Origin: JAGXFP01 sp039714535
GTDB lineage: Bacteria > Desulfobacterota > Desulfobulbia > Desulfobulbales > JAGXFP01
Direction: 5' to 3'
DNA: 40,989 nucleotides
Assembly (NCBI GenBank): GCA_039714535.1
Contig: JBDLJC010000029.1
Coordinates: forward strand, 1-40,989
Every line of letters starts with the position of its first letter. Positions within the stretch are counted from its first letter, which is position 1. Under the pieces are notes generated by a model. The model saw only the letters and a list, made by a program, of their open reading frames with translations. It was not told the origin of the DNA and did no database searches. Shown here piece after piece: positions 23,032-32,291 of the stretch. The translations under genes were made by a program, and so were the position numbers.

Positions 23032-23709
23032 ATGCAAACACCATTAAACAGTTGCATGCCTGAACAATGCCAGAGATGTGCCAAGTTATCCCAGCAATTC
23101 ATTCATGGCGGCTGTGATTTTTGCCAGGATTTAGGGTTTCAAGAGGAGATATTTTGTGATCTAAACAGGTGCAGACAAGATTCTGCCTCTTTTGAGTGTA
23201 AGGCGTTTCAGCCCATACTAAAATTGATTGGGGCGGCAAAATCAAAAGATCTGGCTTTACCCAGAAGCTTACAAGACGATTCTTCCCAAAAAGCCTTCCG
23301 GAAACTACTTGATTCGGACAAGGTTAAATATCAGCGGGCGTTGGGCCTCCAGAAAATTGCCTGTGAACCTAGTCGCGTGTTTGCGGAGATCAAATATCAT
23401 TTTGCCTGGAATGTGAGTCAGAGAAGACCTGCCTTTGCGCAGCCAGGCGATATGTTTGATTCCATAAGCAATATATTCGCAAATTGTGGCGAGCGAGTCG
23501 ATTGCATTGTCAGTCTGCTGTGGTTGGCTCCGGACCACTTACATTTATATGTGCAATCGGGTGGGGAAAAATCTGCCGATCAAATAGCCCAAGAGATTAA
23601 AAACTTCTCTACACCGCCTCTACTTGCTGAGTTCAGCAAACTTGGCGTAAGCTTTAAGGGAGGAAAGAGTTTGTGGGACAAGGCTTACTTTGTCGAAACG
23701 GTTGGTTGA
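23032..23709 (+). CDS. IS200/REP-associated-type HUH transposase-like protein with Cys-rich N-terminus
   Basis: A 225-residue protein. The C-terminal part (about 118-225) matches the Y1 transposase fold of the IS200/RAYT family: KYHFAWNVSQRRPAF start, the HUH motif in APDHLHLYVQSGG, and the helix AYFVETVG carrying the candidate catalytic tyrosine. The N-terminal 60 residues contain eleven cysteines in CxxC-like pairs (CQRC, CDFC, CDLNRC), resembling a zinc-binding or Fe-S region that IS200 enzymes lack. No second transposon gene and no obvious terminal hairpins are seen, so it is likely a RAYT-like domesticated protein. GGGAG lies before the ATG; an upstream TTG is a possible alternative start. 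Confidence 0.7.
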   Translation: MQTPLNSCMPEQCQRCAKLSQQFIHGGCDFCQDLGFQEEIFCDLNRCRQDSASFECKAFQPILKLIGAAKSKDLALPRSLQDDSSQKAFRKLLDSDKVKYQRALGLQKIACEPSRVFAEIKYHFAWNVSQRRPAFAQPGDMFDSISNIFANCGERVDCIVSLLWLAPDHLHLYVQSGGEKSADQIAQEIKNFSTPPLLAEFSKLGVSFKGGKSLWDKAYFVETVG

Positions 23710-23926
23710 ACCAATACGTTCTTGATTGGTGCCTACTGCATTTTACCGCTAGTCTTCAAGGCAGAGGGATTAAATAACAACCTGTGAATAGACAATGCGG
23801 GTGGAGAATAATGAAAAACATGAAGATCAATACCATGTTTCCCTCGGTAGAAAGGCATTTATTCCAATGGAGTGAAATTGATGAATGCCACTCACCTCAA
23901 TTTCACGGGCCAGAACCAACGATACT

Positions 23927-24556
23927 ATGGCAAATATAGATGCATTTGAAAAACATGGCAGCGAATACGAGAAGTGGTTCGATGAATATCATTATGTATA
24001 TGAATCGGAACTTGAGGCATTAAAATTGTTGTTGCCCGGAGAAGGAGTTGGTTTGGAAGTTGGGCTTGGCACGGGGCGATTTGCCCTACCTTTGGGGATC
24101 AAGATTGGCATTGATCCATCACAAACCATGGGAGAGATTGCCCTGGCAAAAAACCTGGGCGTTATCCGCGCTGTAGCGGAAGCGTTACCTCTGCCAAATG
24201 GGCAGTTTGACTACCTATTGTTCGTAACGGCCGTTTGTTTCCTAGATTCGTTGGAACAAGCCTTTAGCGAGGCGTTTCGTGTTGTCAAGATCGGTGGGTT
24301 TGTTTTGATCGGACTTATTGATAAAGATAGCCCCTTGGGTCGTGAGTATGAGCAACGGAAAAATGAAAGTAAGTTTTACCAGGAAGCGAATTTTCGCTCG
24401 GTAGCAGAGGTCTTGTTCTCTCTTATGAAGGCTGGTTTCGGTGATTTTAAATTTGTTGAAACTGTATTTAAGCCTTTGGCTGATATACAGGCAATAGAAC
24501 CAGTGAAAGAGGGGCATGGGCAGGGGAGCTTTGTTGTTATTAGAGCTATGAAATGA
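23927..24556 (+). CDS. SAM-dependent methyltransferase (class I)
   Basis: A 209-residue class I methyltransferase of the Methyltransf_11 type. It begins MANIDAFEKHGSEYEKWFDEY, a frequent start in this group. Motif I is GLEVGLGTGRFA, followed by KIGIDPSQTMGEIA, the acidic motif II region PLPNGQFDYLLFVTAVCFL and the post-motif segment GGFVLIGLIDK. The substrate is unknown. I choose ATG 23927 over 23885, because the extra 14 residues do not resemble the family. No strong ribosome-binding site. It stands alone between the HUH protein and a terminator. Confidence 0.85.
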   Translation: MANIDAFEKHGSEYEKWFDEYHYVYESELEALKLLLPGEGVGLEVGLGTGRFALPLGIKIGIDPSQTMGEIALAKNLGVIRAVAEALPLPNGQFDYLLFVTAVCFLDSLEQAFSEAFRVVKIGGFVLIGLIDKDSPLGREYEQRKNESKFYQEANFRSVAEVLFSLMKAGFGDFKFVETVFKPLADIQAIEPVKEGHGQGSFVVIRAMK

Positions 24557-24858
24557 TCTCGATAATTCTCCCTCTGTGCAAGATGGTTGCGTGGTGGCAA
24601 AAATAGAGATGATTTCCTTTGCGCTGCTTGGGTGAGATCTTGTCTGAATCCATCTGGGTTGTTGCGTAAAAAGAGAACCCCGACCTTAGTCAATTGGCGA
24701 TGGCCGCTGGTTCTCAGGGACTGGGACTCTTCCCAGGCTTGATTTGTGCGATTAACTGCCCGAAAAGGCCGTAACCGGAATAATGGTTGCGGCTTTTTTT
24801 TATCATTGTTTCCAGTCGTGGTGGTTAGCGAAGCAAGATGCTAGGGGCGGATCGAAGT
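24557..24858 (+). other. Intergenic stretch with possible ferredoxin-end remnant
   Basis: Bases 24680-24773 in one frame read ...LGLFPGLICAINCPKRP and stop. The DNA around AACTGCCCGAAAA (24755-24767) resembles the 3' end of the Fe-S gene at 21926-21941, so this may be the tail of a lost ferredoxin-like gene. The intrinsic terminator listed separately follows. No complete gene. Confidence 0.3.
24767..24801 (+). terminator. Rho-independent terminator
   Basis: GCCGTAACC (24768-24776) pairs with GGTTGCGGC (24785-24793), nine pairs with one G-U, loop GGAATAAT, followed by eight T's. It may end the methyltransferase transcript. Confidence 0.85.
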
Positions 24859-25602
24859 TTATCCAGAGGGACTCTCTAGGCATGTTACGAGGTCGCGGAC
24901 TTTTTCCCTAACGTAGGCGCTTTTATAGAAAAATCTTGTGCCGTAATAAGATATGCCTTGTTCATGGTCATAAAAAGTTCTGACCACTTCACCCCTGTTT
25001 ATCAAGGGGGTTATTCTCCTGTCACCTGATGTTTGATCAGGGGGGATTGTTATAAAGATTTCGTTGATAATTGAGTCAAGTGGATACTTGTCTTTTCCGG
25101 AGTTATGAAATATCAGCATGCCCCCCTCACTGAGGTCTTTTACATGGGCACTATCCATGTGATTATCGTTTCCCTTAAAGAGTGCCCTGGTACCGATTGG
25201 AGTTGTTTTCCTCGTATAGCGCCTTTTTTGTAAGTAATAAACTTTATCGGGCAGGTTGATCTGCAGGGCGGAGGGATGAGAGACCATGTTTATGACTGGG
25301 AAATAATTCCAGGCGCTGTATCTGTTTTGGAAAAAAAAATAAAATAATTCAGTGGTTTCATGCCAGCCAAGGGGTTTCTCTATCTGGATTTTGCCGTTGC
25401 TTATATCCAGAGGTTGATGCTGCTCATAAACTTGCCCTTTTTCAGTAACGATGGTCAGGTGGTTATCTCTTATCTCGCTGAGGATTTCATTGGCATCACC
25501 TCGGATGACCTCCGGGTAAAGGTTCTTCCCCTCTTCATTAAGCCATGGTGAGTTCCTGGCAAGATTCAATACCAAGTCGGTGTCGGTTCCGTTGCCGGTC
25601 AT
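24859..25602 (-). CDS. PilZ-domain protein (YcgR-like)
   Basis: A 247-residue cytosolic protein. The N-terminal half (about 1-120) resembles the YcgR-type flanking barrel and the C-terminal half is a PilZ domain with the c-di-GMP-binding residues RRYTRK (RxxxR) and DLSEGGM (DxSxxG). I choose the start MTGNGTDTDL at 25602 by alignment with the paralogue at 31291-32076, whose start has a good ribosome-binding site; a longer reading to 25689 is possible. It likely binds c-di-GMP and acts on motility or adhesion. Divergent from the PilZ-acyltransferase gene. The 368-base gap (25603-25970) holds no further gene or clear promoter. Confidence 0.83.
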   Translation of the reverse strand: MTGNGTDTDLVLNLARNSPWLNEEGKNLYPEVIRGDANEILSEIRDNHLTIVTEKGQVYEQHQPLDISNGKIQIEKPLGWHETTELFYFFFQNRYSAWNYFPVINMVSHPSALQINLPDKVYYLQKRRYTRKTTPIGTRALFKGNDNHMDSAHVKDLSEGGMLIFHNSGKDKYPLDSIINEIFITIPPDQTSGDRRITPLINRGEVVRTFYDHEQGISYYGTRFFYKSAYVREKVRDLVTCLESPSG

Positions 25603-25970
25603 TTGCATGCTCTTTTGTGGCATCTGTTGCCGTCCATAAATGATGGGTTGAATATTGCCATAATTCCCAACGTCGCGAAAAAAATACACTCTGAATCAGT
25701 CAATATCTTCGAACATAATTTTGCCTTTGTCTGTAGGGGATCTTTGATTTGTTGTGTAGGGGGAACCATAAAAATAACCCTGAAATGCTTGCGTCTGAGC
25801 AGCGAAATTCACAGTGTGATATTAAGAAGAGGCCTGCCTTTTAACTACCTGAATATAGGGTGATAGTAATGTGGCTAGGTGTATGATATTATTTGGTAGG
25901 CACCCACACATTGTGGTGGTGGGGCCGTTGCGGCTTAAATTGTCATCATGGGAAAATCAGGAGGTTGGAC

Positions 25971-28028
25971 ATGAGAAATGCAACAATTAGAAGCAATGAG
26001 CTGGTTATTACAGAAACACCTGGGACTAGAGGTGTAGAAAGGGCGAGCGGACTTGTCAAAGCCGCTGGAGTGATCAACTCTCTAAACAGGATCAACTTCC
26101 ATGGTGACCACGTGTTCGTGAGGCTCAGGCATGTTTGGAACAATTCATTTGTGACCGTAGCGGCCAAACCTGAACCGGGGGACGGTGCGGGCATCCAATT
26201 GTTGTGGAATGAAGCTAAAAGGGCTTTGGTCAAAGATATTCATTTGTATGAGTATTGCGGATTATTTTACACGGATGGGCCTAAGATGGTCTGGGTCAAG
26301 GCAGGTTTAATCTCAATGAACACCTGTGGAGTCACGCTTGCAGCACCGGAGGGAGGTGATGAAGTTAACGAACGGAATTACCGGAGGTACCCATGCCTTG
26401 AGGTTTCCGCAAGACTTGGCCAGGGAGCTATCAGTCTGCAGGGGGTAATGAAAGATTATAGTGCGGCTGCTTTTGCGGTGGTGGTTCCCGGGGATCAGAT
26501 TGCAGCCATCCGGAAGATAAATATTAATATGCCGGTAAATATCGTGCTGGGAAACGGCAAAGAGGTTTTGTTGGATGCGACTTGCCGCATTATTAGGGGG
26601 TCGACCTCGGGTCCCGAAATGACCATAGTCCTTAAGCCGGTTTCCACTAATATTAGTAGGTTCAAGCCCAAAGAGTTCCGGAGTATTCGTCAGAAGTTGA
26701 CTCCGCATCCGTGTATAGAATTTAACCACCCGTTTCTGGGTAAAAAAATATCATTAAAGACATTGGATATTTCCGGGGCTGGCATATCCGTCGAAGAAGA
26801 TCCGGCCAACTCCTTGCTGATGCCTGGAATGGTTATCCCCGAGATAGCTATAAACTTTGCAAATAGCTTTAGAATCTGTTGCCGGGCCCAGGTGCTATAT
26901 AACAGATTTACAAGAGAGGGTGATTCGGTTCAGGTCGGCCTTGTCTTTGTAGATATGAATTGTGAAAACCAGCTGCAACTCGCATCAATCCTTTTCCAGG
27001 CTAAAAATGAACGGTCCTATGTCGGAACCGCTGTCGACCAGGACGAGTTGTGGAATTTCTTTTTTGAGACAGGATTTATATATCCCAAGAAATATAAGTC
27101 CATAGAGGAGCAGAAAGCAAACTTCAAGACTCTGTACAGCCGATTGTACAATGGCTGTCCGGATATTGCCCGTCATGTAATTTACCGGGACAAAGGCATT
27201 ATTTATGGTCATTTGTCCATGTTAAAGTATTATCAGAGAACCTGGCTACTTCATCACCACGCCGCAATAAAATCCAGCCGCCATAAAGCCGGGCTGGTTG
27301 TTATGGATCATCTCATCCAGCATATTAATGAGGTTCATCACCTCGCTGATGCGGCCATGAAATATATGGCCTGTTATTTCAGACCGAACAACCGGTTTGC
27401 CAACCGGATGTTTGGCGGGGGCTTGAGGTCTCTGCAAGATCCCCAAAAAGGTTCCCTCGATGAATTTGCCTATTTCCATCATGATGACAGCAAGGAGCAA
27501 GAGTTGCCTAGTGGTTGGACCATTACCAGGACCAGTTCTGAAGATTTCAGAATTCTGAAATCCTTTTATGATGAAATCTCCGGGGGGTTGATGCTGGTTG
27601 GCCTTGATATGGAGGGGGGAAGCAGTGACGATGAAGAGATCAATGCCAGATATAGAGAAAAAGGCCTTTCAAGAGAACGAAAATTTTTTTCATTAAAAGA
27701 CAAAGACGGCCATCTGGTTGCAATCTTTACATTGAATTTTTCAGATGTTGGATTAAATATGTCTTCATTGACTGATTGTATTCAGGTCATGGTTATTGAT
27801 CATGAGAAGGCCGGATCAGACAAAATATTAAGCACCCTGGATATATTAGGCGATAATTATGAAGGCAAAGCTCCGGTTCTTATGTTTCCGAAAAGCTATG
27901 CTGACGATAATGGACTGGCATACGAAAATGTTTATACACTTGGCGTAATGGATTCAAATTATATCTGTGAATGGCTCGGCTTCTTGGCAGGACTGACAAA
28001 GCCTTCATTGCGTCTGGCCAAAAAATGA
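25971..28028 (+). CDS. PilZ protein with C-terminal acyltransferase-like region
   Basis: A 685-residue protein. Residues about 150-345 contain two PilZ-like barrels, the second with SIRQKLTPHPCIEF and LDISGAGISVEE (DxSxxG kept; the RxxxR is degenerate). From about 360 the protein turns into a helix-rich half resembling GNAT-type N-acyl transferases (YRDKGIIYGHLSMLKYYQRTWLLHHHAA, and later FSLKDKDGHLVAIFTLNFSDVGLN). The latter call rests on fold-like patterning rather than a diagnostic motif. AGGAGG six bases before the ATG fixes the start. It may couple c-di-GMP to an acyl modification at the envelope. It is followed by a stem-loop and then the HD-GYP gene. Confidence 0.65.
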   Translation: MRNATIRSNELVITETPGTRGVERASGLVKAAGVINSLNRINFHGDHVFVRLRHVWNNSFVTVAAKPEPGDGAGIQLLWNEAKRALVKDIHLYEYCGLFYTDGPKMVWVKAGLISMNTCGVTLAAPEGGDEVNERNYRRYPCLEVSARLGQGAISLQGVMKDYSAAAFAVVVPGDQIAAIRKININMPVNIVLGNGKEVLLDATCRIIRGSTSGPEMTIVLKPVSTNISRFKPKEFRSIRQKLTPHPCIEFNHPFLGKKISLKTLDISGAGISVEEDPANSLLMPGMVIPEIAINFANSFRICCRAQVLYNRFTREGDSVQVGLVFVDMNCENQLQLASILFQAKNERSYVGTAVDQDELWNFFFETGFIYPKKYKSIEEQKANFKTLYSRLYNGCPDIARHVIYRDKGIIYGHLSMLKYYQRTWLLHHHAAIKSSRHKAGLVVMDHLIQHINEVHHLADAAMKYMACYFRPNNRFANRMFGGGLRSLQDPQKGSLDEFAYFHHDDSKEQELPSGWTITRTSSEDFRILKSFYDEISGGLMLVGLDMEGGSSDDEEINARYREKGLSRERKFFSLKDKDGHLVAIFTLNFSDVGLNMSSLTDCIQVMVIDHEKAGSDKILSTLDILGDNYEGKAPVLMFPKSYADDNGLAYENVYTLGVMDSNYICEWLGFLAGLTKPSLRLAKK

Positions 28029-28035
28029 ACATGAA

Positions 28036-28066
28036 AGGCCCTGCCTGGGATTGAGGCGGCCTGTTT
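28036..28066 (+). terminator. Probable intrinsic terminator
   Basis: AGGCC (28036-28040) with GGCCT (28058-28062), and GCCT (28043-28046) with AGGC (28054-28057), form a bulged stem with loop GGGATTG, followed by GTTTTG. The short T-run makes it only moderately convincing. Confidence 0.5.
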
Positions 28067-28190
28067 TGCTAAAGAACCAAAGGTAGTCATTGTGTATAGC
28101 TGGTCTACCACGGGCAAGGCAGATATATGATAAAAAAGCAGTTAACATGGGCGGAGATTTCCTGTAGTTTTTTGTGGAAAATTTCAGTGG

Positions 28191-30134
28191 ATGGCCGGAA
28201 AACTACTATATAACAGCAGGATATACAAAACCTATCTCAGGCTGCTCAAGCAGCGATATCCACATGTCGATATAGCAGAACTCCTTGAGCATGCCGAAAT
28301 GGAGCCTTGTCAGGTTGAGGATGAAGGCCACTGGTTCACCCAGAAACAGGTCAATTCCTTTCATGAAAAACTTGTAGGCCTGACCGGCAATCAGGACATC
28401 GCCAAGGAGGCTGGGGCTTATACGGCATCACCTGAAGTCCTAGGCGGGATAAGGAGGTATATGCTTGGTCTGGTCAGTCCGGCCAGGGCCTATGGGATGG
28501 TAAGTAAGTTTTCAAACAAGTTTACCAGATCTTCAAGATACGAATCCAGGAAGCTAGGCAACAACAAGATAGAATTCACGGTAACTCCTTATGAAGGAGT
28601 AGAGGAGGCGTTCTTTCAATGTAAGAACCGGCTGGGCTACCTTGAGGCCATGGCCAGGATGTTCGATTACAAAGCACCCAGAGTAGAGCACCCGGAGTGT
28701 TTGTTTAGAAACGGTAAGGTCTGTCGTTATATAGTTTCCTGGCAGGATTCACCCATTTATCGCTGGCAGAAGATAAGGAATTTTATTGGCGTACCCCTTT
28801 TGCTTCTCTCGTTATTTGTGCTCTTTGAGACTATCCCCTTTTTTGTCAAGACAGCAGTTGTTCTGGGAGCAGTAGCAACCTTATTCCTGTTTAACTGGCT
28901 AATTGTTGGTTTCAAGGCTCGAGAGCTTGAGAGGGCCGTAAAGAGCTTACAGGAATCATCCGATGAACTGATCGAGCAGACGAATATTAACTATAAAAAT
29001 TCTTTATTGATCAGTGAAATTGGCCAGGCGCTCAGCAAGCAGCTTGAGTTGGGCGGGCAACTGGATAATCTCACCAGGGCCCTGCAGAAACGGCTCGATT
29101 ATGACCGGGGCTTGATCCTGATGGCCAATCAAGATCGGAGTAAATTGGTTTTTCAGACAGGCTACGGCTATACCGAAAAACAGCTGAAGTTGTTGGAGGG
29201 CACCAGTTTTCATCTTGATATTCCGGAGTCCAGAGGCGTTTTTGTGGTGGCCTTTAAGGATCAACGGCCATTTCTGCTGAATGATATTGACGAATTGAAG
29301 GACCAGCTATCGGCTAAAAGTTACGAATTTGCCCTGAAGATGGGGGCCAGGTCCTTTATCTGTTGCCCAATTGTATATGAGGGGGGTTCACTGGGGATTA
29401 TGGCGGTCGATAACATCGAAACCAAAAAACCTCTCCTTGAGCGGGACAAAAATTTATTGATGGGGGTGGCCAATCAGATTGCCATCAGCATTCATAATGC
29501 CAAGCTTCTTGCTGACAGGTTGCGGCAGTTTGAATCTATTCTTCAGGTACTGGTCGCTTCAACCGATGCCAGGGACCCGATTACCGGAGGGCATTCAATA
29601 AAGGTAACCGAATATGTAGTAGGAATCTGTCGGGAAATGGGATTGGACCCGGAATATACGGATATGGTCCGGGTCGCAGCCCTTCTCCATGATTACGGTA
29701 AAATAGGCGTTGAAGATGAGATCCTGAAAAAACCTGGCCGACTTTCTCCGGAGCAGTATGCAATAATTAAGACCCACGTTGATAAGTCAAGGTCAATCTT
29801 GGGAAAGATAGAATTTGAAGGGGTCTACAAGAAGGTGCCCGAAATTGTCGGAGCCCATCACGAGAAGCTGGATGGAACCGGTTATCCGAAAGGACTGAAA
29901 AATAACGAGATACCCCTTGGCGCCAAGATTATCGCGGTGGCTGATGTCTTTGAGGCCCTTACCTCCAGAAAACAGTACCGGGAACCGATAACGCCCGAGA
30001 AAGCACTGGATAAGATGGTTAAAAAAATAGGGGTCTATTACGATCAGGCCTGCCTGGAGGCCCTCATCAGGTATTACAATGATTGCGAGGCGGACATGCC
30101 TTATACTCGTATCCAGGGGAGCCAAACGACATAG
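28191..30134 (+). CDS. Membrane GAF-HD-GYP c-di-GMP phosphodiesterase with novel sensory domain
   Basis: A 647-residue protein with four parts. An N-terminal sensory region (about 1-185; ELLEHAEMEPCQVEDEGHWFTQKQVNSF, ending HPECLFRNGKVCRYIVSW) resembles V4R/heme-NO-associated folds but is not a clear match. Next come a helical hairpin of two transmembrane segments (about 205-240) and a GAF domain (about 275-445). The HD-GYP domain (about 450-640) carries HDYGKIG near residue 502 and HHEKLDGTGYP near 561, the GYP signature. HD-GYP enzymes hydrolyse c-di-GMP to GMP or pGpG. No strong ribosome-binding site. Neighbouring PilZ proteins and an adhesin make biofilm control the likely role. Confidence 0.85.
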   Translation: MAGKLLYNSRIYKTYLRLLKQRYPHVDIAELLEHAEMEPCQVEDEGHWFTQKQVNSFHEKLVGLTGNQDIAKEAGAYTASPEVLGGIRRYMLGLVSPARAYGMVSKFSNKFTRSSRYESRKLGNNKIEFTVTPYEGVEEAFFQCKNRLGYLEAMARMFDYKAPRVEHPECLFRNGKVCRYIVSWQDSPIYRWQKIRNFIGVPLLLLSLFVLFETIPFFVKTAVVLGAVATLFLFNWLIVGFKARELERAVKSLQESSDELIEQTNINYKNSLLISEIGQALSKQLELGGQLDNLTRALQKRLDYDRGLILMANQDRSKLVFQTGYGYTEKQLKLLEGTSFHLDIPESRGVFVVAFKDQRPFLLNDIDELKDQLSAKSYEFALKMGARSFICCPIVYEGGSLGIMAVDNIETKKPLLERDKNLLMGVANQIAISIHNAKLLADRLRQFESILQVLVASTDARDPITGGHSIKVTEYVVGICREMGLDPEYTDMVRVAALLHDYGKIGVEDEILKKPGRLSPEQYAIIKTHVDKSRSILGKIEFEGVYKKVPEIVGAHHEKLDGTGYPKGLKNNEIPLGAKIIAVADVFEALTSRKQYREPITPEKALDKMVKKIGVYYDQACLEALIRYYNDCEADMPYTRIQGSQTT

Positions 30135-30195
30135 CAGGGCCTCACGGAAGATCTCAATGAGAGCTCTAGCTCTGGTTGGTTATGGCCGCTGGGTT

Positions 30196-31005
30196 TCAGG
30201 TTACGGGCTTTATGGCTCGGCTGAGGATAATTGGCGAGTAAGTGAATCGTCCTGGATTGTAGAAAAATGTTTTAAATTCTTCGAGGAACTCGTCATAACC
30301 ACCGTCATATTCAGCAAAGTCGAAGCCGATCTTTTGCGGAGCTATTTCTGCTTTTTTTAGCCAATTAAAGGCATCTGAATCTTGCAGGTCCCCATAGATT
30401 ACGTGGTGTCCGGCCACCTTTACCTGGATATCAGCAAGATTTCTGGTAAAGAGGTGTGAATACAGTTTCCTGCCCGCGAAAGGGTCAAAATTGCTTTTTT
30501 CCTGCATCATGGCCATGATGTTATATATGGTTCTTTCCAGACGCTCAGGGATATCGAAATGGTTGAGGCAGTTATTGTCGAGGTCGATGAGGCAGATAAT
30601 ACCGCCGGGTTTTAGTATCCTTAAAATGTTGTCAACGATGTCAGATGCTTCGGCCAGATGATATTCCAGGACGAAGCGAACCCAGATGAAATCAAATTTC
30701 CCCAGGTCTTCAAGCGGTTGCCCGATATCGCGGCAGTGAAAGGCAATGCCCTTTTCCTGGTAATTATTTTCAGCGTAACTTATGCGTTTTTCTGAAAAGT
30801 CTACGCCGATTGTTTCGCCGTGGGGTATGGTTAGTTGGTGCAGGGCAGCGGTGGTTTTCCCGGGTCCGCAGCCCAGATCGGCAACCCGCATACCTGCCTT
30901 TATCCCAGCCCAGGTTGCCTGTTCAATGACTTTGCGGTCATCGGTTTTTAATTCCAGGCGCAGTGATTCATCGCCACTTTCCATCAGATAATTTGTGTCA
31001 GTCAT
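30196..31005 (-). CDS. SAM-dependent methyltransferase (class I)
   Basis: A 269-residue enzyme with motif I VADLGCGPGKTTAAL, the following IGVDFSEKRISYAENN, the acidic CRDIGQPLEDLGKFDFIWVRFVLEY and the post-motif GGIICLIDLDNNCLNHFD. The first 30 residues and the C-terminus are typical of small-molecule methyltransferases. The substrate is unknown. I prefer ATG 31005 (MTDTNYLMESGDES); an upstream TTG at 31032 would add nine residues. The final gene in the minus-strand run after the PilZ protein. Confidence 0.83.
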   Translation of the reverse strand: MTDTNYLMESGDESLRLELKTDDRKVIEQATWAGIKAGMRVADLGCGPGKTTAALHQLTIPHGETIGVDFSEKRISYAENNYQEKGIAFHCRDIGQPLEDLGKFDFIWVRFVLEYHLAEASDIVDNILRILKPGGIICLIDLDNNCLNHFDIPERLERTIYNIMAMMQEKSNFDPFAGRKLYSHLFTRNLADIQVKVAGHHVIYGDLQDSDAFNWLKKAEIAPQKIGFDFAEYDGGYDEFLEEFKTFFYNPGRFTYSPIILSRAIKPVT

Positions 31006-31290
31006 GCCTATGCCAAGATTTGTATTATCCAAGGGGATGTATTTATTTCAATGTCTTTACCGGCTGACTTATTACTCTACACGGTCCGGAGCATACTTTC
31101 AGGGGAAAAGAGGGGAGAGAGGCGCACGGGAATGGTAGGCCGGATAATCGGACCAATACGCTTGTGATTAACAGGGGCAGATATTTACCGATGAAAAGGC
31201 AAAGTGGGCAGATACTGAGAGAATTCGCATTGTAGCGAATCTTTAGTAAATCGGAGTTTCACTCTGCTGCGCTTACCGTCGCTATGGAGT

Positions 31291-32076
31291 TCATGCTTTC
31301 CCGTGAATGTTCCTGGCGGAGTAATTATTTTGCAGTTGGCCAATCAATGAATTGAACCTCCTGGCAAGAAGGTCGTTTTCATGGATGAATGAAACGCCGT
31401 ATCTTAACGTGGATTGATCGGTATGCCTCCGTACGATTTTCCCTTTGGTACTGTAGGGCAAAACCCTGTTGTTCCGGGCGGGGCTTTTTTTGCCTTCAAG
31501 TTCTTCTTTGATCGGGACCGAGATGAAGACATCATGCAGGATGGAATTGACCATGTGGTGCGCCTCGGAGTCGCTTGTCCATACCAGCATGCCGCCTTTA
31601 CTTATATCATGGACAAAAGCAGAGTTGACCCGGTTGCTGTCGTCTCTGAAGATGATCTTGCTGCCAACCGGGGCCAATGTTCTTCCGAAACGCCTCTTTT
31701 GTAAAAGGTATATTCTTTCAGGTTTCCTGGCAGAGATCGTTCCTTGACCAGATTTTGCCCCGGCGACCTGGAAAAAGTGCTGGCTGTCGTCATCCTCGCG
31801 TCTAAAAAAGACATGGAAGGAAGAGATTGAGTCATCCCATTCGAAAGGCTTGTCGATCAGTACTTTGTCATCCATCAGTTTTAACCTGAGGGGCTGTTGG
31901 AAAATCCTATTGCCCTCTGAGATTATAGTCAGATTGTGGTGGTTACTAATGCTGCCGAGAACCTGTCTGGCATCCTCCTCCTGGACTCTTTCCTCGTAAT
32001 AACTCTTGTCCCCGTCCATAAGCCACGGCGCTTTTTGGGTAATATTCATCAGCGGTTCTGGATCATTGCTTGTCAT
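31291..32076 (-). CDS. PilZ-domain protein (YcgR-like), paralogue
   Basis: A 261-residue paralogue of the protein at 24859-25602. The shared layout is an N-terminal APWLMDGDKSYYEERV segment, a barrel with FHVFFRRE, and PilZ with KRRFGRT (RxxxR) and HDISKGGMLVW (DxSxxG). GGGAG seven bases before the ATG at 32076 supports this start. Both paralogues flank the HD-GYP/acyltransferase genes, suggesting a local c-di-GMP circuit. Confidence 0.85.
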   Translation of the reverse strand: MTSNDPEPLMNITQKAPWLMDGDKSYYEERVQEEDARQVLGSISNHHNLTIISEGNRIFQQPLRLKLMDDKVLIDKPFEWDDSISSFHVFFRREDDDSQHFFQVAGAKSGQGTISARKPERIYLLQKRRFGRTLAPVGSKIIFRDDSNRVNSAFVHDISKGGMLVWTSDSEAHHMVNSILHDVFISVPIKEELEGKKSPARNNRVLPYSTKGKIVRRHTDQSTLRYGVSFIHENDLLARRFNSLIGQLQNNYSARNIHGKA

Positions 32077-32291
32077 GGCATTCTCCCATTTCAGGTAAAT
32101 CGCATCATTGTGATTGCTGAAACAACCGGGGCGGCATCTTGCCAAACTCTGCCGACCGGATATTATTTTTGGATAGGTATATTATATTCGGATATTTTTT
32201 TTTGGCTGTCGGGGATCTTTGAATAATGGTGTGGGGAAGGTTTTAAAAAGATGGTGGAAACATCAGGCAAAAAAGAGATGGGGCGGGCAGT

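Noticed and set aside
24063..24082. TTGGCACGGGG as a sigma-54 promoter
   Set aside because: It lies inside the methyltransferase motif I coding sequence and the -12 GC is at the wrong spacing.
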